DNA from: Agaribacterium sp. ZY112
Lineage (GTDB): Bacteria > Pseudomonadota > Gammaproteobacteria > Pseudomonadales > Cellvibrionaceae
Length of the DNA stretch: 64,000 bases
Direction of reading: 5' to 3'
Assembly: GCF_041346925.1 (NCBI RefSeq)
Contig: NZ_CP166840.1
Span: 1,426,001 to 1,490,000, forward strand
Position 1 is the stretch's first letter; every line of letters starts with the position of its first letter. Below the pieces are notes generated by a model that saw only the letters and a list, made by a program, of their open reading frames with translations, did not search any database and was not told where the DNA came from. The translations under genes were made by a program, and so were the position numbers. Below, one piece after another: positions 53,707 through 62,839 of this stretch.

Positions 53707-54777
53707 ATGGGCGTTTTAGATATTTGTATCGACGCTTGGAACTTTGAGTTGACTAACCTAGCTAGTAAACAGCCTCAGCCTATTGTAATTATTTCACACC
53801 GCCCTAATGGCGCGGCGTTTCGTTATCGTATACAGCCTCTTGTTGAACTTTTAACAGAAAAGGGGCTGCCGTGTACGGTAATTCCTCTCGTTAAGAAAAA
53901 TTATGGTTTACGGTTTTTAGCTTATAAAAAACTTATAGAGCAAGCGCCTTTTGTTTTACTTCATAAAGTACGGATGCCTAGGTTAGAGGCTGCATTTCTT
54001 TTCTCTTTGAATCGTCACTTTTATTTTGACATCGATGACGCCATTTATATGCAGCAGCCTAAGTATGTGGGCCATGTTCGCCGACCTAGCTGGGTTCGCA
54101 AAAGAAACTTTGAATATATGGCTCAGCAATGCCGTACAGTTATTGTTGGCAATGAGTTTTTAGCTAAAAAAGTCATTGAAGCAAAGGGTAAACCGCAGCA
54201 AGCGCCAACAGGTATCGATGTACAAAATTATCAAGCACGAGCATTAGATGCGAATTCGTTTCGTGCTGTATGGGTTGGAATGCCGGCCAACATACGTTAT
54301 CTAGACGCCATACGCCCTGCTTTGGTTAAGGTTGCTGAGCAAGAGCCTAGATTTAAGTTGGTTGTGATCTCTTCAGAGTTCCCTGATTGGGATGATGTGC
54401 CAATAGAAAAAGTTGTCTGGAGCTTAAATGGTGAGAAGGCCGAGATTGCTCGCGCTGATATGGGCCTAATGCCACTCGCTCATGATGAGTATTCAGAGGC
54501 AAAGTGCGCTTTTAAATTACTGCAGTATATGGCCGCAGGCATAGCTTGTATTGGCTCTCCTGTTGGTGCAAATTGTGACGTGGTTGAGCAAGGGCAATCT
54601 GGCTTTTTGGCTGATAGTTTAGAACAGTGGAGAGATTCGATTCTGACCTTGCTGAATGATGAAGGGCTTCGCCAAGCCATGGGCCAGCGAGGGCGAGAAT
54701 TAGCCGAAGAGCATTACGACACTCGAAAAATAGCTCAAAACACCTTGGCTTTTTTAGAAGAAGATTCTAAGCGCTAA
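53707..54777 (+). CDS. GT4-type glycosyltransferase
   Basis: A 356-residue GT-B fold protein. The N-terminal half starts at PIVIISHRPNGAAFRYRIQPLVELL; the C-terminal half has RAVWVGMPANIRYLDAIRPAL, then the donor-binding motif EAKCAFKLLQYMAAGIACIGSPVGAN. It resembles family 4 transferases of glycan synthesis; donor and acceptor are unknown, and no polysaccharide cluster is adjacent. The first ATG (53707) overlaps a likely -10 box (TACAAT), so a TTG at 53749 (with GGA upstream) may be the true start. A hairpin follows the gene. Confidence 0.82.
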   Translation: MGVLDICIDAWNFELTNLASKQPQPIVIISHRPNGAAFRYRIQPLVELLTEKGLPCTVIPLVKKNYGLRFLAYKKLIEQAPFVLLHKVRMPRLEAAFLFSLNRHFYFDIDDAIYMQQPKYVGHVRRPSWVRKRNFEYMAQQCRTVIVGNEFLAKKVIEAKGKPQQAPTGIDVQNYQARALDANSFRAVWVGMPANIRYLDAIRPALVKVAEQEPRFKLVVISSEFPDWDDVPIEKVVWSLNGEKAEIARADMGLMPLAHDEYSEAKCAFKLLQYMAAGIACIGSPVGANCDVVEQGQSGFLADSLEQWRDSILTLLNDEGLRQAMGQRGRELAEEHYDTRKIAQNTLAFLEEDSKR

Positions 54778-54867
54778 CGATTCCGTAGCTAGGCCTCACT
54801 GTCGCTGTTCTTCTTAACCAATGGGGTTAATACTAGAGCAAAGATTGCTAAGGCTAAATTACCAAGA

Positions 54868-54898
54868 GAGGGCGGGTAGGACCTTATCGCTCGCCCTC
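54868..54898 (+). terminator. Hairpin after the glycosyltransferase gene
   Basis: GAGGGCGGG / CTCGCCCTC form a 9-bp stem (one G-T pair) with a 13-nt loop between convergent genes. The following GTTATTGG is not a clear T run, so it may be a Rho-assisted or weak terminator. Confidence 0.5.
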
Positions 54899-54928
54899 GT
54901 TATTGGTCGGCTGTTTCTTTAAACAAAT

Positions 54929-55759
54929 CTACAAAGCGATTTGCAGTAGCATTCGTAAACCCGTCACAAGTAAAATCACCGCAAACACTTTTTTAAGTTT
55001 TGCCGCATCCAGCTTTGCCGCTAGTGAAGCACCTACTGGTGCGAACACCACGGTTAAAGGCACAATACATAAAAAAGCGAGCAGGTTAACTAAACCCAAA
55101 GTACCTGCTGGTGCATCGACAGGAGTATTGCCGAGTAGCAACATGGTTAGTGCTCCGGGCAATGAAATAAGTAAGCCAATGGCGGCCGCAGTACCAACGG
55201 CTTTATGAGCAGGATAGTTGCATAAGGTAAGCATAGGTACAGAAAGGGTACCCCCACCGATACCGATCATTGAGCTAAAAAAACCAATGCATGAGCCCAT
55301 TGCACTTTGGCCTAACTGACCTGGCAGTTGTTGAAATATTGACGACTTACCGGTTCTGAATAACATATTCAACGCTGATAAGGTCGCTATTAGACCAAAC
55401 AAGATTGTAAACCAAGTGCCGTTAACCCGAGTTACCAGCCAGCTACCTGCTAATACGCCAATAAAAATAAATGCGGCCCAGCGTTTTAATAACGCAAAAT
55501 CGACATTACCTTTTTGGTTGTGTGCTCGAATAGAGCTAATAGAAGTCGGCACGATGGTTGCCAGCGAGGTAGCTGTTGCTACGACCATGGCGGTGTCTGC
55601 TGATACCCCAAAGCTTTGAAACAAAAAAAATAATACCGGCACAATAACAATGCCACCGCCTACACCTAAGAGGCCAGCTAAGATACCGGCAAATGCACCG
55701 GTAGCGACCAGTGCTAAAAAGCTAGGTCCATGTTGTGTTAAAAATTCAATGCTGCTCAT
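54929..55759 (-). CDS. TauE/SafE-family sulfite exporter-like protein
   Basis: A 276-residue inner-membrane protein with eight or more helices and the duplicated TauE/SafE motif: GAFAGILAGLLGVGGGIVIVPVLFFLF in the first half and SAMGSCIGFFSSMIGIGGGTLSVPMLTLC in the second. Family members export sulfite, sulfoacetate or other organosulfur anions. Here it is the first gene after the methionine synthase locus on the same strand (100 nt gap), so a link with sulfur metabolism is plausible but unproven. Confidence 0.88.
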   Translation of the reverse strand: MSSIEFLTQHGPSFLALVATGAFAGILAGLLGVGGGIVIVPVLFFLFQSFGVSADTAMVVATATSLATIVPTSISSIRAHNQKGNVDFALLKRWAAFIFIGVLAGSWLVTRVNGTWFTILFGLIATLSALNMLFRTGKSSIFQQLPGQLGQSAMGSCIGFFSSMIGIGGGTLSVPMLTLCNYPAHKAVGTAAAIGLLISLPGALTMLLLGNTPVDAPAGTLGLVNLLAFLCIVPLTVVFAPVGASLAAKLDAAKLKKVFAVILLVTGLRMLLQIAL

Positions 55760-55859
55760 TCACTACTACTTACTATGATCATTTACTGCCTTGGTTATAG
55801 GTTTATAACCAAGGCACTGGTTTTGCTTTTTAAGCATCGCTTCTAGATCGACCCAGGCG

Positions 55860-56888
55860 TTAGACTGAAAGTTCTTCTCTCACAATGGCTGCACCTGCGT
55901 TTAGGGCATCAAGTTTGGCTTTGGCAACCCCTCGTGGCAGTGGTGCCATACCACAGTTAGTACAGGGGTAGAGTTTATCAGCATCTACATAGTTAAGTGC
56001 TTTACGTAAGGTGGCTGCGACTTCTTCCGGCGTCTCGATCGTATTACTGGCCACATCAATGGCGCCAACCATTACTTTTTTGCCTCGAATCAGCTCAAGT
56101 AAGTCAATTGGCACATGTGAGTTATGACACTCAAGCGAAATGATGTCGATATTGGATTGCTGTAGTTTAGGGAATATTTGTTCATATTGCCGCCATGCAG
56201 AGCCTAAGCTGAGCTTCCAGTCAGTGTTGGCTTTAATACCGTAACCGTAACAAATATGCACAGCAGTTTCGCATTTTAAACCTTCTATGGCTTTTTCTAA
56301 GCAGGCAATACCCCAATCATTCACATCATCAAAAAACACATTAAAAGCAGGTTCATCAAACTGGATGATATCAACACCTGCGGCCTCTAATTCTTTTGCT
56401 TCTTGATTCAGTATAAGAGCGAATTCCCAAGCCAGTTTTTCACGGCTTTGATAATACTCATCGTAAAGCGTATCAATCATTGTCATTGGGCCGGGTAAAG
56501 CCCACTTGATCGGTTGATCAGTTTGTTGGCGCAAGAACTTAGCATCTTCAGTAAATACAGACCTTGGGCGACTTACTGGGCCTATCACCGTCGGTACGCT
56601 GGCATCGTATCGATCACGTATTTTTACGGTTTTACGCCTATTAAAATCAACGCCCTCTAGGTGCTCGATAAACGTGGTTACAAAGTGTTGGCGCGTTTGT
56701 TCGCCATCACTCACAATATCAATGCCCGACTGGGATTGTTCTTGCAGTGCAATACGCAAAGCATCTTGTTTGCCGCTTACTAATTCGTCATCTTGTAATT
56801 TCCAAGGCGACCAAAGCGCTTCGGGTTCTGCAAGCCAAGAGGGTTTAGGTAAGCTACCGGCCGTTGATGTAGGCAATAATGTTTTCAT
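55860..56888 (-). CDS. mesD: Core-MetE methionine synthase, MesD-type
   Basis: A 342-residue protein matching only the catalytic C-terminal half of MetE. It begins LLPTSTAGSLPKPSWL and keeps the zinc ligands: His211-x-Cys213 (AVHICYGYG), Glu253 (SLECHNSHV) and Cys312 (TNCGMAP). The N-terminal folate-binding half of MetE is missing, so methyltetrahydrofolate is not expected to be the donor. Its position directly downstream of a DUF1852 gene identifies the MesD type, reported to make methionine with MesX and oxygen. It lies 20 nt after mesX and is followed by a TauE gene. Other core-MetE types (MesA-C) are the alternative, but the DUF1852 partner argues for MesD. Confidence 0.9.
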   Translation of the reverse strand: MKTLLPTSTAGSLPKPSWLAEPEALWSPWKLQDDELVSGKQDALRIALQEQSQSGIDIVSDGEQTRQHFVTTFIEHLEGVDFNRRKTVKIRDRYDASVPTVIGPVSRPRSVFTEDAKFLRQQTDQPIKWALPGPMTMIDTLYDEYYQSREKLAWEFALILNQEAKELEAAGVDIIQFDEPAFNVFFDDVNDWGIACLEKAIEGLKCETAVHICYGYGIKANTDWKLSLGSAWRQYEQIFPKLQQSNIDIISLECHNSHVPIDLLELIRGKKVMVGAIDVASNTIETPEEVAATLRKALNYVDADKLYPCTNCGMAPLPRGVAKAKLDALNAGAAIVREELSV

Positions 56889-56908
56889 AATAACACTTCA
56901 ATAAAATT

Positions 56909-57886
56909 CTATAGTTGATAGCTTGCGGACCATTGATCAAGAATATTCTGGTATGGCTTTAATAGCTTTTCTTCTGCAAATCTACCCTGTTTAATCGCCA
57001 ACTGGCTGCGCTCTTCTCTGTCATAAACGATTTGAGTTAATGAGTGATCTGAATGCTTTAAGTTAGGTTGGTAAAACTTTCCTGCTGTCGCGTTGGCGTT
57101 ATAAATTTCAGGGCGATAGATCTTTTGGAAGGTCTCCATCGTGCTAATAGTGCTGATGAGTTCTAGGTTGCTGTAATCGCATAGCAAATCACCAAAGAAG
57201 TAAAATGCCAAAGGCGCAACACTGTTTTCTGGCATAAAGTACCTAACTTCAAACCCCATCTTTTTAAAATACTGCTCTGTCAAAGACGACTCATTTGGTA
57301 GGTATTCAATACCTAATACTGGGTGTTGATTTTCAGTGCGGCGATAGATCTTGTTATCCGAAACACTTAGGCATATGACTGGTGCTTTATTAAAGTTTTC
57401 TTTGTACGTGCTCGATCTTATAAAGTCTTGGAAAAGCTTGCCGTGCAAGTCACCAAAATCCTCTGGAATACTAAACTGGGTTTGATCTTTATTGTGATTA
57501 GGCAATAGCACGCTAAAGTCATAATCACGAACATAAGAAGAAAAATTATTGCCTACTATGCCTTCAAACCTTTTGTTGCTTTGGTGGTCGAGAATATGAG
57601 TCTTAAGAATTTCAATCGATGGGAAGTGCTGTCCATTCCCTTCGATATCAATATCAACGGAAATAATTTCCAACTCAACGGAGTAACGATCACCCTTAGG
57701 GTTATCCCAATGGGCGAGCGCATTAAAGCGGCTGTTCACCATGCGTAGGGCGTTACGCAAATTCGCTTGGCGACTCTCGCCCCGAGCTAAATTAGCGAAA
57801 TTGGTAGTGATGCGTGTACTGTCTGAGGGGCAATAGTTTTCATCAAAACTAATGCGTTTGATTGTGTATGCGAAATCGTTGCTCAT
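56909..57886 (-). CDS. mesX: MesX (DUF1852), partner of MesD
   Basis: A 325-residue cytosolic protein of the DUF1852 family: YTIKRISFDENYCPSDSTRITTNFANLARGESRQANLRNALRMVNSRFNALAHWDNP, EIISVDIDIEGNGQHFPSIEILK, GIVGNNFSSYVRDYDFSVLLPNHN. DUF1852 proteins (MesX) are required by MesD for methionine synthesis in bacteria such as Acinetobacter; the chemistry is not settled to my knowledge. It is first in the mesX-mesD unit and lies 332 nt downstream of the LysR/MetR-type gene. An upstream GGATACTAGATACG may serve weakly as ribosome site. Confidence 0.9.
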   Translation of the reverse strand: MSNDFAYTIKRISFDENYCPSDSTRITTNFANLARGESRQANLRNALRMVNSRFNALAHWDNPKGDRYSVELEIISVDIDIEGNGQHFPSIEILKTHILDHQSNKRFEGIVGNNFSSYVRDYDFSVLLPNHNKDQTQFSIPEDFGDLHGKLFQDFIRSSTYKENFNKAPVICLSVSDNKIYRRTENQHPVLGIEYLPNESSLTEQYFKKMGFEVRYFMPENSVAPLAFYFFGDLLCDYSNLELISTISTMETFQKIYRPEIYNANATAGKFYQPNLKHSDHSLTQIVYDREERSQLAIKQGRFAEEKLLKPYQNILDQWSASYQL

Positions 57887-58218
57887 CGTATCTAGTATCC
57901 AACTCTGATTTTTCCTGTGTCCCCATGGCTTTTTTAGATCTCATCTTGTGATCAGCAAAAGCAGGCTGCACGTTATACGCATAGCACTTGATGAATAAAA
58001 TTGATTTTATTTAATGGAACTGTGAGTTTTGCTCATGCTTGTGTGCAGGCAAGGCTGGGCGGGGCTTTTGCTTAGGTGGTATTGGTTAGTCGTTTAGTAT
58101 TTAGCTTTATGGTTGAGTGTAATGGGTAGGTGAGTTAGCCATGTGTGAGTCTATTGGGGGCTTGTTGGTTTGCCTTGTTTTTTCTACATGCCCTTAAATC
58201 GGCGGCATGTGGTAGGTC
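57887..58218. other. Promoter region upstream of mesX
   Basis: About 332 bases between the MetR-like gene and mesX on the same strand. Around 57990-58012 TGAATAAAATTGA resembles the MetR consensus TGAA-N5-TTCA with one mismatch, next to the AT-rich TTGATTTTATTTAATGGAA. No coding pattern is seen. Confidence 0.4.
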
Positions 58219-59127
58219 CTAGCTCTTGCTTGCTTCCGCTGCTTGTTTTTGAGTGCGGGCGAGTTCTATAAAGGCTTCAAGATATTCAATGTTGGCGTCA
58301 CTTTCACGGGTGCCTAAAAAAATCTGCTTGTCTATGCCGCTTTCACCCAAGCGCACCACAGCCAGTGGTAACTTAGTGCAGTATTCTTCAGCTAGCCAGC
58401 GAGGTAGAGCCGCCACACCGCGCCCACAAGCCACCATTTGCAGCATGATTTCGGTGGTCTCACTGGTTTTGTGGTGTTTGGGCACCACTGCCGCTGGGTT
58501 AAGAAATTGAGTGTAAATATCGAGCCTGTCGGTAGCGACTGGGTAGGTAAGCAAAACTTGCTCACGTAAATCTTCAGCTTGTGCGTATTCACAAGTTGCT
58601 AAGTGGTGCTGCTTGGGCACCACTAACACCTGCTCGTAATCAAACACCGGTTTAAAGCATAGGCCGCTCTTATAGAACGGATCTGGTGTTACCAATAAAT
58701 CGATTTCGTAATCCAGTAAAGCGCGTACACCGCCAAATTGAAACTTTTGTTTTACATCGACATCGACGTCTGGCCACATATCTAAAAACGGTGAAACAAC
58801 CCTTAATAACCACTGATAACAAGGGTGGCACTCCATACCAATACGCAAGGTGCCACGCTCACCCTGAGCGATTTGTTTGAGCTTGCTATCGGCATTATCG
58901 AGCATGGGCAGCACACGGCTAGCGATATTAAGTAGATAGCGGCCTGCCTGCGTGGGTCGTAGGCTGCGTCCCTCACGTATCCAGATCTCGGTGCCCAGCT
59001 GGTCTTCGAGTTTTCGTATGCTGTGGCTCAGCGCAGATTGGGTTACACACAGCTTTTTGGCTGCAGCGGTTAGGGAACCGTGCTGTTCAACAGCGTGAAC
59101 AATCTTAAGATGGATGCGTTCAATCAT
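58219..59127 (-). CDS. metR: MetR-like LysR-family regulator
   Basis: A 302-residue LysR-type regulator strongly resembling MetR, the homocysteine-responsive activator of methionine genes. Winged helix-turn-helix about 1-60 (MIERIHLKIVHAVEQHGSLTAAAKKLCVTQSALSHSIRKLEDQLGTEIWIREGR), then the effector domain from GTLRIGMECHPCYQWLLRVVSPFL, a stretch typical of MetR. It lies between mesX (downstream, same strand) and the flavin reductase gene (divergent), fitting control of the whole locus. Confidence 0.88.
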   Translation of the reverse strand: MIERIHLKIVHAVEQHGSLTAAAKKLCVTQSALSHSIRKLEDQLGTEIWIREGRSLRPTQAGRYLLNIASRVLPMLDNADSKLKQIAQGERGTLRIGMECHPCYQWLLRVVSPFLDMWPDVDVDVKQKFQFGGVRALLDYEIDLLVTPDPFYKSGLCFKPVFDYEQVLVVPKQHHLATCEYAQAEDLREQVLLTYPVATDRLDIYTQFLNPAAVVPKHHKTSETTEIMLQMVACGRGVAALPRWLAEEYCTKLPLAVVRLGESGIDKQIFLGTRESDANIEYLEAFIELARTQKQAAEASKS

Positions 59128-59155
59128 TATGTGTATGAGTAAAATTAATGGATGG

Positions 59156-59180
59156 GTGAAAATATACCATTTTTATTCAC
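59156..59180. promoter_or_regulatory. Inverted GTGAA-N15-TTCAC site between metR and flavin reductase genes
   Basis: GTGAA (59156-59160) and TTCAC (59176-59180) form a perfect inverted repeat with a 15-bp spacer in the divergent promoter region. The TGAA/TTCA halves match the known MetR half-sites, though MetR sites normally have N5 spacing. Function is inferred. Confidence 0.4.
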
Positions 59181-59240
59181 TTTAGAAGGGCTCTAAGCTG
59201 TTTAGCTCTTAAGTGTTGAATTATTAACGTGGGCTTCGAT

Positions 59241-60023
59241 ATGGATGAACTTACTGCTGCGCCAAGGTATACGCGTGTGACACATACCTGTCGGGTCGTT
59301 GATGTCATGCCTTTAAACACGGCTACGGTTAAGGTCGAACTGCAATCGTCTTTGGCGCTGCACTATCATGCGGGCCAATATTTAGCACTTGAGTTAGATG
59401 TAAACGGTGATGGAAAAACACACTCGTTATTTTATTCGATTACTAACGCATTTAATCCTGAGCAGCCTCAACGCTTAGAATTATTTATTCAAAACAGCAG
59501 TGAATTTTCAGAAAAGATCATTACACGGCTTCTTGAATTAAGTCAGGTTAATGCCGAAGTTACCGTGAACTTGCCGATGGGCCAAGCCTATTTGCAAACA
59601 GGTTTAGATGCGACTCATGTATTAATTGCGGCAGGTTCTGGTATTTCTAAAATTAAATGCATCGCAGAAGAAATCTTAAAGCAAAAGCCAGATGCCGATA
59701 TCAGCATCTACTGGTCGAATAAAAATATTGGCGACTTTTATCTGCTTGAGCTTTTCCAAGCTTGGCGGTCTCAGCACGATAAGCTGAGATTTACCCCAAT
59801 TTTAGAAACGGATGAAGTCGCTTGGTTGGGGCGCTCGGGCTATATCTACAAAGTGATTGACGATGACTTTGAGCAACTTGAAGCCACAAAACTGTACTTA
59901 TGTGGTTCGCCACAAATGGTCTATGGCACCATTGATAAGCTTAAACACCTTGGTCTACAAGAGGCTAATTGTTATTCCGATGCTTTTGAGTTTGCGCCGC
60001 GAGACCAACAAGAAGCCAGTTGA
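59241..60023 (+). CDS. NAD(P)H-flavin reductase-like oxidoreductase
   Basis: A flavin reductase-fold protein of about 260 residues (ATG at 59241 preferred, GTGGG upstream; a GTG at 59229 is possible). FAD/FMN-binding barrel: HTCRVVDVMPLNTATVKVELQ, LHYHAGQYLALEL, LFYSITNAFNP (R-x-Y-S-like site). NAD-binding part: HVLIAAGSGISKIKCIAEEIL and LYLCGSPQMVYGTIDKL. It resembles Fre/CDP-6-deoxyglucoseen reductase-type proteins but has no ferredoxin domain. It is divergent from metR and next to mesX-mesD, so it is the likely electron source for the oxygen-linked MesD/MesX system. That role is inference from context. Confidence 0.83.
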   Translation: MDELTAAPRYTRVTHTCRVVDVMPLNTATVKVELQSSLALHYHAGQYLALELDVNGDGKTHSLFYSITNAFNPEQPQRLELFIQNSSEFSEKIITRLLELSQVNAEVTVNLPMGQAYLQTGLDATHVLIAAGSGISKIKCIAEEILKQKPDADISIYWSNKNIGDFYLLELFQAWRSQHDKLRFTPILETDEVAWLGRSGYIYKVIDDDFEQLEATKLYLCGSPQMVYGTIDKLKHLGLQEANCYSDAFEFAPRDQQEAS

Positions 60024-60604
60024 AATGAGCATATTCAGGCATTTTTTAAACAAGCCGTATGAATAAAGTGAATAGTGATCAAATACGCGCCAATTAGCTA
60101 AAGCCCTTGCTATACATGGTCTGTGGGCGATGCTCCAAGGGCTGTACGCACTTATTCAGGATTTTATCCACAGATGCTGTGGGTAAAGTTGGAGCAGGCT
60201 TAGCCTTTATTCAAAAAGGACTTTGATGCTTGTATGAACTTATATTGTAGTGAGCGCATTTAAGAATGCGGTCGTCTCTTCAGGCTTATCGGGTGTTGTT
60301 TTTAATGAAGATCTTTCCAGTACTGCAGGTGAGTTTACTTGAGTCTTAAATCTGGAAGATGGATGTATTTCGAGGTTTACATTGGCTGTGAGTATGATAT
60401 AGATTTGGATCGCTATATAGATTGTTTGTAGTAGCTCACCGGCTGGTACTACTGTGCCTGCGACACATCCGTCAGAGTATCAAGCGCTCTTAAAAATCAT
60501 ACCTTGATTTGACACCTTCCATCGTGAACACGCCCCTCCGCAATGAGCACACATTGTGGCGGATAAATCCGCCACGTATATAAACCATTAAAAATGGCAC
60601 ATCA
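60024..60604. other. 581-bp intergenic region before the agarase locus, with dyad and hairpin
   Basis: No coding pattern. Two structures stand out. The first is TTATCCACAG-ATG-CTGTGGGTAA (60164-60186), an inverted repeat with one mismatch whose left arm is a perfect DnaA box. The second is TGGCGG-ATAAAT-CCGCCA (60557-60574), just past the 3' end of the GH50 gene, which could fold as a terminator-like hairpin for that gene but lacks a T run. The region separates the methionine locus from the agarase genes. Confidence 0.5.
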
Positions 60605-62839
60605 CTAATCTGAGAATCGACGGGTATAGAGTGCAGCATTCAGCTCTTTTGATGCTTCAACCATCTCAGCATACGGCTCATCAGTCACCGAAATAAAGCC
60701 AATATTATAGTTTTCACCATCATAAGCTCGGCCGGTAAGTGGTCCATCTGCATATTGAAAGTAGTGCGCACCCACAAAATAGGGGTTATCAATAACAGAG
60801 TACATATAGTCTTTAAGCATTTTAGCTCGGTCTTTCTGGTCAGCCGCCACAATTAAGCCTGGGTGATACATACCCCTATCAGTCGCTCCCATATGGAATT
60901 CGCCAATAATTGCGGGCATATCAATTTCTTCCATAAAATCCCATTTTTTCTTAATCAGGCCTTCTTTGTAAACATTAAAGCTAATCACATCAACATGTTT
61001 CGCAGAAGCTTTTACAACTTCAATAGGCATGCCCCAGTCTGGGAAACGTGCACCCAAATAGAGGTGGTTGGGCATATACTTTTTCATCATCGTATTTACA
61101 ATGCTGAAATATTGTTCCCCATACGCACCGAGCATATCACCATAATCTTTTTCCTGAGCCTCGGTTGTGAGCGAAGAATCAATACCTTTATCGAACTCAG
61201 ACCAGCTCGATATATTCTTCTTCCAAGCTTCATTTAGCTCGGCTATTGATGCATAGCGAGCTTTCATCATTTTTGTGAAATGAGCCTTTGTAGGTACTTC
61301 TGCACCGTCCCTTCTTAGAGTGTTTATCACAATGCCGTACAGTGTTGATTTGGAATTTGGTCGACCGAAACTCTTTTCATTATCGATAAATACACCAACA
61401 CACCATGGGCTATCTTGCACTTCCCTAGCGACTTTCATAGCCGTTTTTTCAGTAGCTTCGGCAAATGCAGGGTCAAATACGTCCGGTAATGCCCCCCAAA
61501 AATCCTGCCCACTCGATACTGTTTTGTACTTACCTCGAATCCATCCGTTAGCAAAATAGGGTATTTTATTGTTTTGATACAATTTAGGAGACGTCCAATT
61601 ACCTAACGACGTGAATCCCCAGCTGATCATTCGATCAACGGTTACATCGAGCCATTTCTGCTCATAGTTTTTTCCGTATTTTCTTTCCAAATTTGCCCTT
61701 TGAAAATTAAACGACTCGCCTTTCTTGAGTGCACCTGAGTGTGTATTTGGCATGTAACCAAAGTGCTTTGCGAGCGGCTCACCTTTTTTTGGCAACCACT
61801 CAAACATGTCTGCACGAAGAGCTAGTTCGACGTGGCGACCGGTTCGGTCTTGGACCGATTCGTAGTCATAACCTGTCATTGTTGCTGCATCGCCTAAACG
61901 TATGATATCGAGGCCCGTTGCGAAATATGCATAGCCCTCTGGGTCGATTAGCATCCACTTGCCTTTAACTTTTTCCGCACGAAAATAACCAGTGGCTTTA
62001 CTTTTGGGGCCATTTTTCCAACCGCCAAAACGACTTCGATCGTGCATTAACTCGCCGGTTAACGTTTCCGCTTCCTTTTCGCGCCGTTTAATCAGTTCCT
62101 TTTCCGAGTGGATTTTACCGGGATAGTCTAACTTGGCGTTTTGACCAAACTTATCGACAATATCTGTTAGATAGTCAGGATTTTTAGGTGGGTTCTTTCG
62201 CAGTCGAATATTGTCGATAGTAATCTCTTTGTTAAATAAAGCGGATTGCACGCTGAACCGTATATGCTTGATCGCACTTGTATTAATATTTTTCTTTCCC
62301 CAAAACGAAATAAATTGCTCATCATCAGACTCCCAGGTAACTGGATTGTTACGCAGGCCCGATAAAAAATTCAGCTCTATATCACCACGGCCATCAGGCG
62401 TAGCTAGATCGTGCCCCGCAATCTTCGCGTAATAGGTTCGACTCGGACCCACGGGCACATTTACTGCACGCGTATAATTTGCACCTTTTGCGTCACCTAC
62501 GTCTAAATATATGTGAACTGAGTGCTCACCTTGGTTGCTGATATCGAAAGCGATATTGAAATCATCGTATGCGCTCCAGTCGTATGGTGTCTCTGGCTTC
62601 AATACAAACGCTGACCATGCATTGTTTTCAGAGTTAAACTTAACATTTAAAGCGGTTGAACCGGTCTCTACTAACGCTCCTTTTGAGGCGGGAAAAGCCA
62701 TCTCTGGGGCAATAACACCGTCTTCAAAATCGTAAAGTATTTCAAGCGTTTCATCTGTATCGACAGGAATATGCGCGTTCTCTGTTTGAGTACACGATAT
62801 GGACAAGGACGCGAGTATGAGGAAAAGCACTTTTTTCAT
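60605..62839 (-). CDS. GH50 beta-agarase lipoprotein
   Basis: A 744-residue agarase of family GH50. The lipobox SISC (Cys16) anchors it, followed by TQTE. Residues about 30-215 form a beta-sandwich carbohydrate-binding-like domain (ILYDFEDGVIAPEMAFPAS, ITIDNIRLRKNP); about 245-740 form the TIM barrel. The GH50 signature is LIDPEGYAYFATGLDIIRLGDAATMTGYDYE. Catalytic Glu488 (FIDNEKSFG) and Glu647 (AIIGEFHMGA) are about 160 residues apart, as in known GH50 exo-agarases such as Aga50D of Saccharophagus. It likely releases neoagarobiose from agarose oligomers at the outer membrane or periplasm. No regulator is seen beside it. Confidence 0.93.
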   Translation of the reverse strand: MKKVLFLILASLSISCTQTENAHIPVDTDETLEILYDFEDGVIAPEMAFPASKGALVETGSTALNVKFNSENNAWSAFVLKPETPYDWSAYDDFNIAFDISNQGEHSVHIYLDVGDAKGANYTRAVNVPVGPSRTYYAKIAGHDLATPDGRGDIELNFLSGLRNNPVTWESDDEQFISFWGKKNINTSAIKHIRFSVQSALFNKEITIDNIRLRKNPPKNPDYLTDIVDKFGQNAKLDYPGKIHSEKELIKRREKEAETLTGELMHDRSRFGGWKNGPKSKATGYFRAEKVKGKWMLIDPEGYAYFATGLDIIRLGDAATMTGYDYESVQDRTGRHVELALRADMFEWLPKKGEPLAKHFGYMPNTHSGALKKGESFNFQRANLERKYGKNYEQKWLDVTVDRMISWGFTSLGNWTSPKLYQNNKIPYFANGWIRGKYKTVSSGQDFWGALPDVFDPAFAEATEKTAMKVAREVQDSPWCVGVFIDNEKSFGRPNSKSTLYGIVINTLRRDGAEVPTKAHFTKMMKARYASIAELNEAWKKNISSWSEFDKGIDSSLTTEAQEKDYGDMLGAYGEQYFSIVNTMMKKYMPNHLYLGARFPDWGMPIEVVKASAKHVDVISFNVYKEGLIKKKWDFMEEIDMPAIIGEFHMGATDRGMYHPGLIVAADQKDRAKMLKDYMYSVIDNPYFVGAHYFQYADGPLTGRAYDGENYNIGFISVTDEPYAEMVEASKELNAALYTRRFSD

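Noticed and set aside
60164..60186. Chromosomal replication origin
   Set aside because: Only one perfect and one imperfect DnaA box, no AT-rich unwinding region and no dnaA, dnaN or gidA nearby.
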